Assembly (NCBI GenBank): GCA_038501785.1
Contig: JBAMJR010000032.1
Span: 1,879,001 to 1,943,000, forward strand
Origin: Myoxocephalus aenaeus
Lineage: Eukaryota > Chordata > Actinopteri > Perciformes > Cottidae
Length of the DNA: 64,000 nucleotides
Direction of reading: 5' to 3'
Shown here: positions 32,000 through 44,175 of the stretch, in pieces
How positions within the stretch are numbered: the first letter of the stretch is position 1
Layout of the letters: every line of letters starts with the position of its first letter
Position numbers and translations under genes: made by a program
Notes under the pieces: generated by a model
What the model was told of the DNA's origin: nothing
What the model saw: only the letters and a program-made list of their open reading frames with translations
Database searches by the model: none

Positions 32000-34640
32000 C
32001 TTTGCAAAGTGAACCAACAATAAAATCGGGCCTGTAGCAGCATTCCTGTAGTATAAACATAGAATTCAGCATGTTCTGTTAACCAGGCTTGCGGGTAGAA
32101 ACTGTTTGTCAGTCTCGTGGTTCTGGACTTCAGACTCCTGTAGCGTTTGCCTGATGGCAGGAGCGAGAAGAGTCTGTGCTGGGGGTGTGTCGTGTCCCTG
32201 ATGATGTGGTGTGCTCTCCTGGTTACTCTGGTGGAGTAAATGTCTTGGAGAGAGGGTTAGACTGCTCCTGAGATGTACTGTGCAGTTTTTTAATCACACG
32301 CTGGAGTGCCTTCCTGTCCTGGGCAGTGCAGTTTCCATACCACACTGTGATTGAGCTGGTAAGGACGCTCTCCTCCGTACATCTGTAAAAGTTGCTGAGA
32401 ATTTTGGGTGGCATGCCAAATTTCCTCAGCCTTCTTAGGAAATGCAGTCGCTGCTGGGCCTTTTTGATGTTCTGCAGTGTGTTATGAGAACAGGTGAGGT
32501 CCTCGCTGATCTGCGTGCCGAGGAATTTAAAGGTTTTCACCCTTTCCACCTCTGTCCCAGCTATGCAAAGTGGTGTGTGCTGCACCCTCTTCCTCCTTGG
32601 GTCGATAATCATCTCCTTGGTCTTGTCTGCGTTCAGGGAGAGATTATTATCCCGACACCAGGCCACAAGTTCCACCACCTCGCTTCTGTACGCAGTCTCA
32701 GCCCCACCAGTGATCATTCCAATGACCGTAGTATCATCCGCAAACTTGATGATGCGTTTTCCTGGGAGGCCACACAGTCGTATGTGAAGAGGGTGTACAG
32801 CAAGGGACTCAGTACACAGTCCTGAGGGGTCCCTGTGCTCACAGTTCTTGTGTCAGATGTGCAGTTGCCAACTGACTAATTGGGGTCTGCCTGAGAGAAA
32901 GTTCAGCACCCAGTTGCAGAGAGCAGGTGTTAGACCAAGAGTAAGGAGTTTTTCAGAGAGTTTGTGTGGAATGACTGTATTGAACGCTGAGGTGAAGTCT
33001 ATGAAGAGCAGTCTTGCATAGGTGTCCTTGCCCTCTAAGTGCGTGAGGGTTGTGTGGATGACGTTGTTGACTGCATCATCAGTGGATCGGTTCTGGCGAT
33101 ATGCGAACTGCAGTGGGTCTACGGGGTCTGGGATGGTCTTCTTGATGTGGGTCATGATTCTCTCTATTCTCTCGAAACACTTCATCACTATTGGGGTGAG
33201 TGCCACGGGGCGATAGTCATTAATGCAGGTCACAGGGTTTTTCTTTGGGAGGGGCACGATGGTGGTGGACTTGAAGCAGGTGGGCACACGTGCTAGTGCT
33301 AGTGACAGGTTGTAAATGTCAGCAAGCACATCAGCTAGCTCTGATGAGCAGACCCTGAGGGCACGCCCGGAGATGTTGTCTGGGCCAGCTGCCTTCCGTG
33401 GGTTTATTCTCATCAGAACCGTATGAACCTCTGTTGTCACAGTGAGTGGTGAGTCCTGTGTGCGCTTCATCGTCAAGAGTCCTCCCTGTGGGTTGGTTTT
33501 GAGGGCCTCGAAGCGGGCATAGAACTCATTCAGCTCATCTGGCAGTGATGTTTGGCTGGTTGTGACCCCCCCCTGCTCCCCTGCTGGTATCCTGTGATGT
33601 GTTGCAGGCCCTGCCACATGCGTCGGGAATCTGTGGTGGAGTAGAATCCCTCCAGCTTCATCTGTATTGTCTCTTGGCTCCACTGATGGATCTACTCAGG
33701 TCGTATCTGGCCTTCTTGTAGTCCTCAGCGTTTTCTGAGGCAAATGCAGTGGAGCGAGCACGTAGCATGGTCCGAATTTCACAGTTAATCCAGGGTTTTT
33801 GATTGGTGTAAATCCTGCAGCGCTTTGTAGGCACAATGTTCTCCACACATGTGCTGATGTAGCCCGTTACACTGGATGCATATTCCTCTAAGTCCACAGT
33901 AGAGTCATCCCTCAGAGCAGCAGTTCTAAACATGCCCCAGTCTGTACTCCCAAAGCGGTCCTGAAGCACCAGTTCAGTTTCTTCATTCCACACTTTAACA
34001 GTTTTACTTACTGGGGAGGCTTCCTTAAGGCGTTGTCTGTACGCTGGGTAGAGGAATGCTGAGATGTGATCTGACTGTCCAAAGTGTGGCCGGGGCACAG
34101 CCCTGTATGCTCCCTTCACGTTGCTGTACACATGGTCCAGGGTGTTATTGTCCCTTGTCGGAAAGTTCACGTGTTGATGGTATTTCGGGAGGACACTCTT
34201 GAGGTTGCGATGGTTGAAATCGCCGGCTACAGCAAACACAGCATCCGGGTGTCCAGTCTCTTGTTTACTGATGACGTCATGCAGCAGCCCCAATGCCGTT
34301 GCGGAGTCCGCTCATGGTGGGATGTAAACTGCCAGTATAAATACTGCACTGAACTCCCTTGGCAAGTAGAAGGGTCTAAAGTTCAACACTAGCCGAGCAG
34401 TGTCTTTCAACCACCTGTACGTCCAAGCACCACCTGTTGTTCACATAGACACAGACGCCGCCGCCTCGTCTTTTCAGAGGCTGCTGTGTGGTCCCCACGG
34501 TAGACAGTGTGTTGCAAGCTGGATGGTAGAGTCGGGAATACTGTCTGAAAGCCAGGTTTCTGTGAATATAATATCACTCATTCAAACCCCAAATATTATC
34601 TTTAATGGTCCTGGAGTTTGATCTCCATTGCTAGATTCTC
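32000..34640 (-). pseudogene. L2/Rex1-type LINE with endonuclease and RT
   Basis: Inserted antisense in the intron between the SET exons and the linker exon. The 34293-33658 frame is the end of the endonuclease domain (VAGDFNHRNLKSVLP, QSDHISAF); 33683-32853 is RT (KAAGPDN, NDYRPVALTP, FIDFTSAFNT); 32717-32223 continues past the FADD box to the C-terminus. Frameshifts at about 33670 and 32840, and loss of frame around the PQG block, make it inactive. Ends at about 34640 and 32000; no clear target duplication found. It resembles the element at 1-1971 but is a different subfamily. Confidence 0.82.
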
Positions 34641-35171
34641 CTATTAACACCCTGATAGATTGCAATACACAATACGATTACAAGTGGTGGCGGGCGTATT
34701 CTTTGTATTTTGGAATAGAAGTGGGTCTTATTCAAGAAATGTTGCTGTAAGTTATTGATGATGATGATAATAATAATTGCAATGTTAATATTCTGACTAA
34801 AGCTTTGAAATGTTCGTGACAGCCCAAATAATTAGATCTAGGTTATATCTACAACCAGACGGTGTATGTGTGTGTGTGTCGGTGGCAAGTGTCAGTTATA
34901 TGCGGGCCATGGCGCCGTGAAACTATGACGGGGAAAATTCAATATAGCCTAATGATGATAACAATAATTATGATTAAAAATAGTGAGATTTTAATACCCT
35001 CTAGGGAAGTGAGTCAAATGTAGTTTTACACTGGCAAAGGCATCAGCAATAGGTGTTCGCTCTCGCCTTCATCATTCCCTGAGATAATCATCTATTACTA
35101 CAACACTTGATGGTACATTCCCAGATCCTCTCTATTCATTGTCCATTTCCTCCCCTTTTTATCTGCTACAG

Positions 35172-35880
35172 ATGACAACTGAGAGTGAGGTCATTGAGTC
35201 TGCTGAGAGTGACCTGACTGACAAGATTGAGACCTCTGTGGATGGCCTGGATCAAACATGTCCACAACTTGGTCCCCTCAACAGGATTGAAAAGGTAAAC
35301 TAAGACTAAATTTACGTTTAATTACATTACTTGTGAAAACACATTAAATCATGTTGTGTGTGTGTGCCTCATATGGTGTATAGGGACCGTGGTGTGTATA
35401 TAAGGACATTAGACATTCAGAATTAAAATCAGAATCAACATTCTCTGAATCTACTGTGTGTGTGTGTGTGTAGTCTCATTTCATGGTGTATAGGGACACT
35501 GTTATATGAGGACATGAGACATTGTCTAAATCTACCAATATGTTGGTTGTGTGTGTGTGTGCAGCTGCCTGTGTGTAATATGTTTTATAGGGACAGCCAT
35601 ATCATTAAATGCTTTTCCAAGTGTAAGTCAGTATTGTGTGTGTGTGTGTGCGTATCAAGCACTTTGGTTTTTAAGAATATTTGCACAACTTGCATGTGAT
35701 CTGTATGTCTGTTCAACTTATCAATCATAGCTAATATAAGAACTATAAAGGCAAAACAGTCATAACCTCCACATAATGTTACACAACTAGCACCCAGTCT
35801 TCAAGATATATATGATAATGCCTTTTTTGCAGGGTATTGATAAGGAAATGCCTCAAGAAACTTGTGCGGCCACAGATTAG
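35172..35880 (+). CDS. Linker exon copy 1 and alternative last exon
   Basis: Exon 35172-35294 (41 codons, MTTESEVIESAESDLTDKIE...) lies between AG and GTAAAC in phase 0. Exon 35833-35880 follows in phase and gives a 15-residue end with TAG. Joined to the SET exons this would yield a short SET-only protein. The exon is acidic and has no known domain. It is duplicated at 36008-36130. Confidence 0.6.
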
Positions 35881-35934
35881 TTGGGTTCAAAACTAAGTTT
35901 TAGCAACAGGAGGATTGTTTCTCTCATTAAAACC

Positions 35935-36373
35935 CTAAATATTCTCTGTAAAGGTACATTTACAGTTTTTCTCTATTCATTGTCCTTCTCCTTTTTATCT
36001 ACTACAGATGACAACTGAGAGTGAGCTCATTGAGTCTGCTGAGAGTGACCTGACTGACAAGATTGAGACCTCTGTGGATGGCCTGGATCAAACATGTCCA
36101 CAACTTGGTCCCCTCAACAGGATTGAAAAGGTAAACTAAGACTAAACTTAAGTTTAATTACATTACTTGTGAAAACACATTAAATCATGTTGTGTGTGTG
36201 TGTGTTGGTGTGTGCCTCATATGGTGTATAGGGACCGTGGTGTGTATATAAGGACATTAGACATTCAGAATTACAATCAGAATCAACATTCTCTGAATCT
36301 GTGTGTGTCTGTGTGTGTAGTCTCATTTCATGGTGTATAGGGACACTGTTATATGAGGACATGAGACATTGTC
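35935..36373 (+). repeat. Tandem duplicate of linker-exon region
   Basis: Copies the 35105-35545 segment: exon, introns and the microsatellite-bearing 3' flank. The two exons differ by one base of 123 (GTC/CTC, Val/Leu). Copy 2 was then split by the PIF element. Confidence 0.85.
36008..36130 (+). CDS. Linker exon copy 2
   Basis: Same AG/GTAAAC borders and phase 0 as copy 1, so either or both could be spliced in without shifting the frame. Its next in-phase exon is 40205-40313, beyond the PIF/Harbinger insertion. Confidence 0.6.
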
Positions 36374-36596
36374 TAAAGCCTAATTCATGCTTAATTCATG
36401 CTTCTCCGTCTGCGTCGACGCAGACCCCTACGCTGTAGCCTGACGCGCACCTCCAAAAAATCCTAACTACGCGTCGCGTAGACGCGGACCGCAACGCTGT
36501 GATTGGTCCGCTCAGAACGTAATTTCCGGCGGAAGCTCTTTCCGGTTAGTCTTCCTATACCGCCATTTTTAAAGTTCTTGTCGATCGGTAGACACA

Positions 36597-37403
36597 ATGG
36601 ACCAAACTGAAGAACGACTCATCGAGGAAGTGAGGAAATACGACCACTTGTATGACTTTTCTTCAAGCGACTACAAGGACAGCCAAATGACATTGAATTC
36701 ATGGAGAGAAATCGCGCAAAACACGGGGCTGGAGGCCGTGGAGTGTACGAAAAGGTAGAAGAACCTCCGGGACAAATATGTCCGTCAGCGAAAAAAACTC
36801 GCTACAAAAAGTGGCGACCCAGGCGGCCAAAAAGTGCCTGCCTTTTATCACTTCATGTCCTGGTTGGCGCCGCACGTGAAACACCGAGAAACGGATTCCA
36901 ACTACAAGGCAACGGTATGTGTTTTCTGTTTTTAATGCTACATCATCGGTTATGTGTGTGCTTATGTGTACGTTAAACATTAACAACATGTAATGCTGAC
37001 TACTGGTAAACAAACACAGACTAATCAAGCATCCACTCTTTAATTAAAAACAGACGTTGTGTGGTTCATCGGAGAGCGAGACGGCCGCTGCATCTGCGTC
37101 TGCATCTACGTCTGCATCTGCATCGCCGTCGCCCACCGACCCCCCCCCCGGTCTGTCACACCGGCCTCTTCCCCAGTGTCTCGGCCTAAAAGGAAGAGGG
37201 ACCAGCAGGGCGACGTGCTTGGTAAAGACATTGCAAATCTAGAGAAACGGAGGATGGAGTTGCAAGAGAAGCTAATGAAAGAGGAGGATGAGTGCTTCAG
37301 ATTCGCACAAACTATGGCCGACTTGCTCCGGAGGGTGCCAGGTGACCAGAGGCCTGCTGTGATGCTTAAAGTGCACACGCTCATCTATGAACATGAACAA
37401 TAG
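36597..37403 (+). pseudogene. MADF/Myb-like partner protein of PIF element
   Basis: Starts MDQTEERLIEEVRKYDHLYD; residues about 5-95 form a MADF-type DNA-binding domain (NSWREIA...KNLRDKYVRQRKK). A TAG replaces the Trp in KR*KNL at about 36756. After an intron the C-terminal exon (about 37054-37403) has a Ser/Ala-rich stretch, a frame change in the run of C at about 37139, then PKRKRDQQGD and a coiled helix (LEKRRMELQEKLMKEEDE). In PIF elements this protein helps bring the transposase to the ends and into the nucleus. This copy is broken, while a related N-terminal part is readable at 58325. Confidence 0.82.
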
Positions 37404-37447
37404 AGCGTTGAACATTGTGTATATATATTTTTTGTAAATATGAGACT

Positions 37448-37482
<35 letters not shown>

Positions 37483-37545
37483 ATTTGAGACTCAAGTGTG
37501 TGTGTGTGTGTTTTTTACATAAGAATAAAGCACACAAGTTTGTTT

Positions 37546-39354
37546 TCAAAAAGTTGTTTGATATTTATTTTCAACACCATGCATAACTAATTTACACAGT
37601 TTATTATCACTGAGTGTGCCTCGGGACACCGTCTCATTTTGCCATGGCACGGTTCCTTGAGGTGACTGAAAGAAAGCCATCAGGTCATTCCGAACAGCCA
37701 ATGCTGCTCTGGTGGAACGGGCCCTGGACATCTGTGTGGCATCCACAGATTCGACGAGGTTTGAGTCATTGGCCACCACTTTTCTCCACTCGCCAGGCTG
37801 CACTGATCCAGAACGGTCAGTGTCCACAAAATGCGGTGGGATGTATCTGCTGTCTGGGGTGCTCACCTCATCTGTGTAGGTGAGGTAGTTGTGTAGGACC
37901 ACACAGGCTTTGACGACATCCACAGCCTTTTCAGGCCGAAACTCTATTGGTCTCCCAAGAATTCTCCACCGTGCAGCCATGATGCCGAATGTATTTTCAA
38001 TTACCCGCCTGGCCCTGGAGTGGTGGTAGTTGTAGACCTGCTTGTCCATGGTCATACCTACTCCTGTATAGGAAAGCACAATATTAATGACCACACTACT
38101 ATACCATGGATTTTACCAACACTTGAGAAGCCATAATGTACTGTGTAACTTTAATGGTTGGCAACTAATCGATTAATCGTTGCAGCTCTAATAATATATA
38201 TATAAACATTTAGTTATTACCCATCATTTCTCTGTCTGTACAAGTACTGTGAACTATGACAAAGTCTGTCAGTGACATCCTCGAATTATTCTTTTGTCTG
38301 TTGCAGCTCTAATAATGTCATATAGATAGATAGAAATAGATAGATAGCTAGAGACAGATGAAATACATGCCTGGAAAGGGACGCATCATGTTGCAGTGCA
38401 GGGGAAAGGCAGCATCAGCAACGATGACATGAGGGATCTGGACTCCGGTCCCTGGAAGCTCAGCTGGTGGGGGCAGATTGAGTTTGTGGTCGACCAGCAT
38501 CGACCCAAACCTGCTCTCTTTGAAAATGCCACCATCGCTCTGTCTTCCATTTGCTCCCACGTCCACCATTGTGAAATTGTATCTGTAAAGGACATCAATG
38601 CATGTTGTTAGTGTTGTTGTTCTTTTACTGTGGATTTGTACACAGGTATAACATGGACTCATAGATCAAAAAAGTTTTACATTATTTAGCACGATAGGAA
38701 TTACCTGGAGTCACATGTTGCCATCAGCACAATGGAGTGAGTCCGTTTGTAGTTGAAGTAGTCGCTTCCTGCATTTGGCGGTGCTTTTATGGTAACGTGT
38801 TTACCATCGAGACTTCCAACGCAGTTTGGGAAGTTCCACAGCCGCCAGTAATCTGCTGCCATGGCTTCCCACTGTCTGGTTGAAGGACATGCTAAAAACT
38901 CGGGCTGGAGCGCTGTCCACAACGCTTTGCAGACCTCCGACAAAATGGCGGACACAGTGTTCGACGCCAGTTTGTAGCTAGCCGCCACAGCTTGCTGGCT
39001 CCCACCCGAGGCTAAAATTCTCAGCGTCACCGCTAGTCTCTGGGCGACATCAACAGGCATGCTGTGCGTTGTCTGGTGCTTTATTAACGGCTGTATGCGG
39101 CGAAGAAGCTCGTCAAATCGGCCCGCTGACATTCGAAAGTATCGAAAGTGCATCTGTTCATCCAGGTCCCTCAGAGGGTGAACCAGTGTTGTAAATTCAC
39201 CCGTTTCCAGCCTCGATTGGTTTAGTGGTCGTACAGACCACCTCCGCAAACGTCTTCTCTGTCGCCTGCGCTTCAAATCTTGCAATATAAGCATTTGCTC
39301 TTCAATATTGATGAGCTCCAACTCCATACACAGCCGCCTCAACCCGGTCGCCAT
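37546..39354 (-). CDS. PIF/Harbinger transposase (HARBI1-like), open
   Basis: Three exons on the minus strand: 39354-38705, 38582-38371 and 38063-37546, totalling 1380 nt, i.e. 459 residues plus stop. Starts MATGLRRLCMELELINIEEQ. DDE_Tnp_4 core: VGSLDGKHV (first Asp), FTMVDVGANG (second Asp), RRVIENTFGIMAARW (Glu). A helix-turn-helix-like segment around 70-150 (ILASGGSQQAVAASYKLAS) precedes it. Exon 1/2 uses GTAATT; the exon 2/3 donor reads CCAG|GCATGT, so a GC-AG intron is needed to keep frame and the RPFPG-VGM match. No stop or frameshift is seen, so this may be an active enzyme. The first exon begins near the element's right end. Confidence 0.9.
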
Positions 39355-39561
39355 TGTTTACTGTGACCGGAAGAAAAAGCAAGGGTTCGGCTATAATCCC
39401 TGAAACCACACAGCCACACAGACACACCCCCCTGGCGGCATGGCGGTTAATTGCAGAGCAACGCAGACCCTCGACGCAGAACTATGAATGCTCAACGACT
39501 GCGTCAGGTCGACAGCGTAGGTGCGCCATCGACCTAACGGAGAAGCATGAACTAGGCTTAA

Positions 39562-40204
39562 ATCTATCAGATTTTCTGCCATTTTGAATTTAGTGTAAAT
39601 CACATTGTCAACGTCTCCAACGCTGATCCGATTCTCACAAGATTCTCTGTGGATCATTATTGGTTAAATTTCAACAAAGGTTATCAAAAGCTTGTTGATA
39701 TCACATTGTGTTCAGAAGAAAAGGACCCATTAACTTCTAAGCGGAAAATTCAACATGGACATAGATATACAAAATTTGGTAGGCGTATGTACCACATGTA
39801 AACTTAAAATTAACTCTTGGGACCGTGCTCTAAACCATTCCATAAGTTGGCCATTTTGAGTTGTGTGATTATTTCCGTAATTAGTCAGAGATACACTCAA
39901 AACATTCAAGGTTGAAGCCCCTGCATGACTGTCCACACATGAAATATCGTCTAACCTGTGTACGCAGCGTTTGACGGTCAAGCAAGTTCCAGGTCGCGTC
40001 AATCTGCATCCAGCAAGTACCCTCAAAGTGCGTGAAGCGAGGGCTCGCTCACAGCTGCGAGCAGCTTTAATATTATTATTGTTCTAAATTAAATGTCACT
40101 CTCACTGATATTGGATTTAAATGCGTTTGCTCTTAGAACTTAGGAAATACCAACATGTCAATGTGAAACTGTCAGAAATAAATAATACTTTTTTTTTTTA
40201 ACAG
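39562..40204. other. Intron sequence, no gene
   Basis: Lies between the PIF element and the next exon of the composite locus. Short frames here lack any domain. Confidence 0.4.
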
Positions 40205-40845
40205 TGGCAAAACTGTCAACATCTGGTATCCGCAACAATATCGTCCTTGGACAAGTGTGTTCAATGTTTGGGACCTGTATCCTCCTTCAAGTGGGTTGGC
40301 TATGAATGCAGAGGTGAGATATTTAGTGAATTGGTACAGAGTTTGTCTTAGGGTATTAGGTCGGTATATTTGCTGTGTTCTAATGTACAAACCATTCTAT
40401 AATTAAACTCTTATGACAAATAATCCTTCGTTCACAGCATAGGCTAATATATCAACTATTTCTCAAAATTGTAGGATGTGTTAACATGTGTTATGATGAA
40501 GTAGTTAGAGTATGGGATATCATTCAGATTACTTAAAGGTGTTTTATTTTGCCTCATTGGCACTGACGAGATCTGTTATGGTTTAATGCTAGTGGTTTTT
40601 CTCCAATACACCTGTTATCACACTTAAAAGTGCAAACATGGGCATCAATTATCTCTATAAAAAGGGAAACTTTTTCCATTTTTATGTATTCCAGATCTCT
40701 GTATTGCTCTGACAGAACAACTTGAATAAATACCTGTGGTATTGAAACTTGTACTGTATATTCAAAATGTCTTACAGTTTGTTCAGGATTCTGGCATAAA
40801 CACTGCCTCAGAAGAATTACAAATTATAACCAAGGCCCATCACAG
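40205..40845 (+). CDS. Cys/His metal-binding exons
   Basis: Exons 40205-40313 and 40778-40845 join in phase (codon G|TT). The joined reading gives CVQC, a 14-residue spacer with Trp, ECRVCSGFWHKHC: two C-x2-C pairs and a WH-x2-C, as in small zinc-binding folds. The linker exon ends KW-ready (phase 0) and the next exon starts FLDQ. Function unknown; likely a structural zinc site before the acidic stretch. Confidence 0.6.
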
Positions 40846-40932
40846 GTGAGTTGGACACAGAAAACAGAGAGCACATATGGTTTGTTGAACTCTTAACTGT
40901 CATCACGTGAAATCCTTTTGTTTTCTTACCAG

Positions 40933-43717
40933 TTTCTGGATCAAATATCAGATGATGAGTGCATGTCCGATGAGGAATACGTACCAGACTCGGATGATGA
41001 TGATCAGGGCCGGCGATTGCTATAGGCGAACTAGGCGACTGCCTAGGGCGACAAATGGGTTGGGGGCGCCCTCACAGCGCACATTTCAGCACTGTGAGCA
41101 ATTCGCGACCACGGGCGCTGGCTCCCGCGAGCAGGGACCAAGACCCGTCACATCAAAGATGTTCTATTACGGAGAGGACAACATCTCTGCCAAAAATCTG
41201 AATTTTTTGTTGAGAAAACGGGACGCTGATTGGCCAAGACTCGACACGTCACATCAAAGATCTTCTATTGTAAAGATGACTCACTCCAAAAAAATTAATC
41301 GTTTGTGCGGTCTGAAAAATCTATTGCGCGACCACTTTGACTGGCCCCTGACATTTGCAAAAATGAAGCGGTCTAACCCATCTGGAGCACAGGGACGAAA
41401 ACGAAAAAGGAAGAAGAGGAAAAGAAAGTCAAGTATAGGTTTGTTCAATAAACATATTTGAAAAAAAAAGAGTGTTTTGCACAGTTTATGGAGTTAATTT
41501 AATCCTAACTTTGAGTGTGTAATAAATTTAAAATAATAAAAAAGAAAATGTTCTGAAACTATTCTGGTGTTTGTTGTCCATGCACCATTTATTGTTGAAC
41601 AGCAATGTAGAATAGTAGAATAGAATTATAAGTGGGTGAAAAACTGCTATGCAAAGTAAAGCAGTTAAGTTAATATATGTCTCTTCAGTGATGTAAAGTA
41701 TTGTGTGTCAGTGGGGGGGGGGGGGGGGGGGGGGGCGCAAAACTCAATCTCGCCTAGGGCAACCAAAGGGCTAGAGCCGGCCCTGATGATGATGATGATG
41801 ATGATGATTCAGATGCAAGCATCCCCATTACGCCTACTAACTTGAAAGCTGGACGGATTCAAGTAAAACCAGCACAACCTGATGTTGGAACATCTCATGG
41901 GTCAGACTCAAGCATCCCAGTGGTGTCCAGTTCATCAAAAGGTTGCCCACCTCTTGCAGATCACATGGTTTCCAATGCTGCTGAAACATCGAATTCTAAC
42001 AAAGACTCAAAGGAAAAGTGTGAAGTTGAGCTTAACAAACAAGTAACACATCCGACTATGACCAAAAAAAATTACTGTTCTGTTTGTGGTAAGCCACAAA
42101 GCAAAATTTCCCGTTATTTGAAAACGCACAAGACACATGCTGAAATTGTAAAAGCATTTTCCCTCCCTGAGCACTCAAAAGAGCGCAAGATATTGGTAGA
42201 AAAGATGAGGAATAAGGGAAATTTTAGACACAACACTGCAGTTTTACAAGATGGAACAGGGCCACTGAAAGTGAAAAGAAAACCAAAGGGTAAAGCACTG
42301 GCTGGAAAGTTTATTCACTGTATGTACTGTCAAGGCATGTACATTCGTAAGGAACTTTGGAGACATGCCCGCAGATGCCCCTTTAAGCCAGAAAACACTG
42401 AACTGAATAGAGAACCTGGGAGAACCAAAGTACTGGCTTTGGCTGAAGCTCAAGAAAATGCATTCTGTCAGCAGATCTCAAGTGGAGTGTGGAAGATCCT
42501 TAGTGTCATGAAACAGGATGAGGTTGCCTCAGTTGTGCGAAATGACCTCTCCATTATTAATTTAGCTCAGTCACTCTACAATAAACATGGACAAGATCCT
42601 ACCAAGTATGAGTACATACGACAGAAGCTCCGTGAAGTGGGGCGTTTGTTGCTTTGTCTGCGTACAGACTTCTCTGTACATAACCTAGAGGAGGCTGTTA
42701 AACCTGCTAACTTCCAGAGGGTTGTGCAAGCTGTACAGAGAGTTTCAGGTTTTGATGAGGATAAACACTCCTATGCAACACCAAGCCTCGCACTGAAATT
42801 GGGTCATACACTTCAGAAAATATGTGACATTGTTCATTGTAGGGCCCTCATGGCAGAAGATGAGGAACTGATCAAGTCCACTCACATGTTCAAGAAAGTG
42901 TACACTACCAAGTGGTCTGAGGTGGTGTCTCACAGTGCCCTGAACACACCAAGTGATGCAAAATATAACAAGCCATCAACGTTACCCTTCACTGAAGATG
43001 TTCAGATCCTTCATCGGCACCTTGAGAAGTCTGCAGAAGCTGCCTTTACCAACTTGGAGAAGGCCACTCCTCAGAACTATGCTCAACTTGCAAAGAGTAC
43101 ACTTGCACAAATCATTGTGTTCAATCGAAGACGTGCTGGGGAGGTTTCAAAAATGCGCCTCAAAAGTTTCCAGGAAAGGGACAACACAAAGCTTCATGAA
43201 GATGTTGCCATGGGATTGTCGAAGACTGAACAGAGACTCTGCAACTATTTCAGTCGAATCGAAATCATGGGAAAAAGGGGCAGAAAGGTTGCAGTTCTGC
43301 TCACACCAAGAATGATGGATGCTCTGTCACTCCTTACTAGTAAAAGAACGGATTGTGGCGTTTGTGCCACAAATGTCTTCCTGTTTGCAATACCCAACTC
43401 GATGAGCCACTACAGAGGACAGGACTGTTTGCGTGTTCACGCAAGCGAGTGTGGAGCAAAGCACCCCGAGTACCTCAGGTCGACACAGCTCAGGAAACAT
43501 GTCGCCACACTCTCACAAGTCCTTAATTTAAAAAAAACAATGAACTTGATCAAGTTGCAGATTTCCTGGGACACGACATCCGTGTTCACCGGGATTTCTA
43601 CAGATTACCAGTTCCCACAACACAACTGGCCAAGATTTCCAAGCTGCTTTTATCAAATGGAGAAAGGGAATCTTTCCAGCATGCAGGGGAAATCACTGGA
43701 TGAGATTGAAGTGGAAG
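40933..43717 (+). pseudogene. Crypton-type tyrosine recombinase exon, damaged
   Basis: Long exon: acidic start (SDDECMSDEEYVPDSDDDD), a C-x2-C finger YCSVCGKPQSKISRYLKTH, a second CMYCQGMY...HARRC, a long helical region, then the catalytic domain. Visible are FNRRRAGEVSKM (first Arg) and LRSTQLRKHVAT (second Arg block). The last part, with LGH and the FY of the nucleophile tyrosine, is present only in the +2 frame between two indels (near 43532 and 43643). A hAT MITE at 41005-41785 adds an in-frame TAG at about 41023. Crypton elements use such enzymes to insert via circular DNA. Exon ends with donor GTTTGT, phase 1. Confidence 0.75.
41005..41785 (+). mobile_element. hAT MITE inserted in Asp-codon run
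   Basis: Inverted termini CAGGGCCGGC and GCCGGCCCTG, with ATGATGAT on both sides (40997-41004, 41786-41793; ambiguous within the GAT run). A short frame inside ends MKRSNPSGAQGRKRKRKK, like the start of ZMYM1-type hAT transposases. A poly-G run lies at about 41714-41735. Insert plus duplication is 789 bp, a multiple of three. Confidence 0.85.
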
Positions 43718-44175
43718 GTTTGTAAAGAAATTAACACTTACAACACACTCATGGTGTTATGTTTTGAACACACCTGATACTGGTTTAAATTTTACAGGGC
43801 AAACATTGCCAGAAGAATTATATGTTCAGATAATATCAGAAAATAATTGATTAATCCCCACCCCCAGACACACACCCTGACAACCGCAGAATGGGTAGGA
43901 AAGGGTTAACATTTTGATAAGTAAAAATGTGCAAACTTAACCTTTTTTAAAATGTTTCATAAAGCCATTGCATTCCTCACAAAGATTGGCTTTAGATTCT
44001 TAAAGTTTGCCCTCATCCAATAAGCTCTTTAGTTTACACTGTGTAGCCAATTACAGAATTGTGGCCTGAAATAATCCTACTATATAACAAGCAGAAATAT
44101 TTCCAACTTTGAATTGTTTTTATTTAGTTTTTATGTCCAGCTATTCATGAGAGTACTACTAATACTATTTTCCAG

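Larger units (their letters stand above)
36377..39558. mobile_element. Complete PIF/Harbinger element
   Basis: 3182 bp, with termini AGCCTAATTCATGC and its near-mirror GCATGAACTAGGCT, and the 3-bp duplication TAA at 36374-36376 and 39559-39561. The tandem duplicate at about 35530 reads GTCTAAATCTACC, the uninterrupted target. It encodes the two classic proteins: a DNA-binding (MADF) protein on the plus strand and the nuclease on the minus strand. Confidence 0.95.

Noticed and set aside
38180..38330. hAT-like ends (GTTGCAGCTCTAATAAT twice) in the PIF intron
   Set aside because: Only short terminal scraps without a matching end or duplication.
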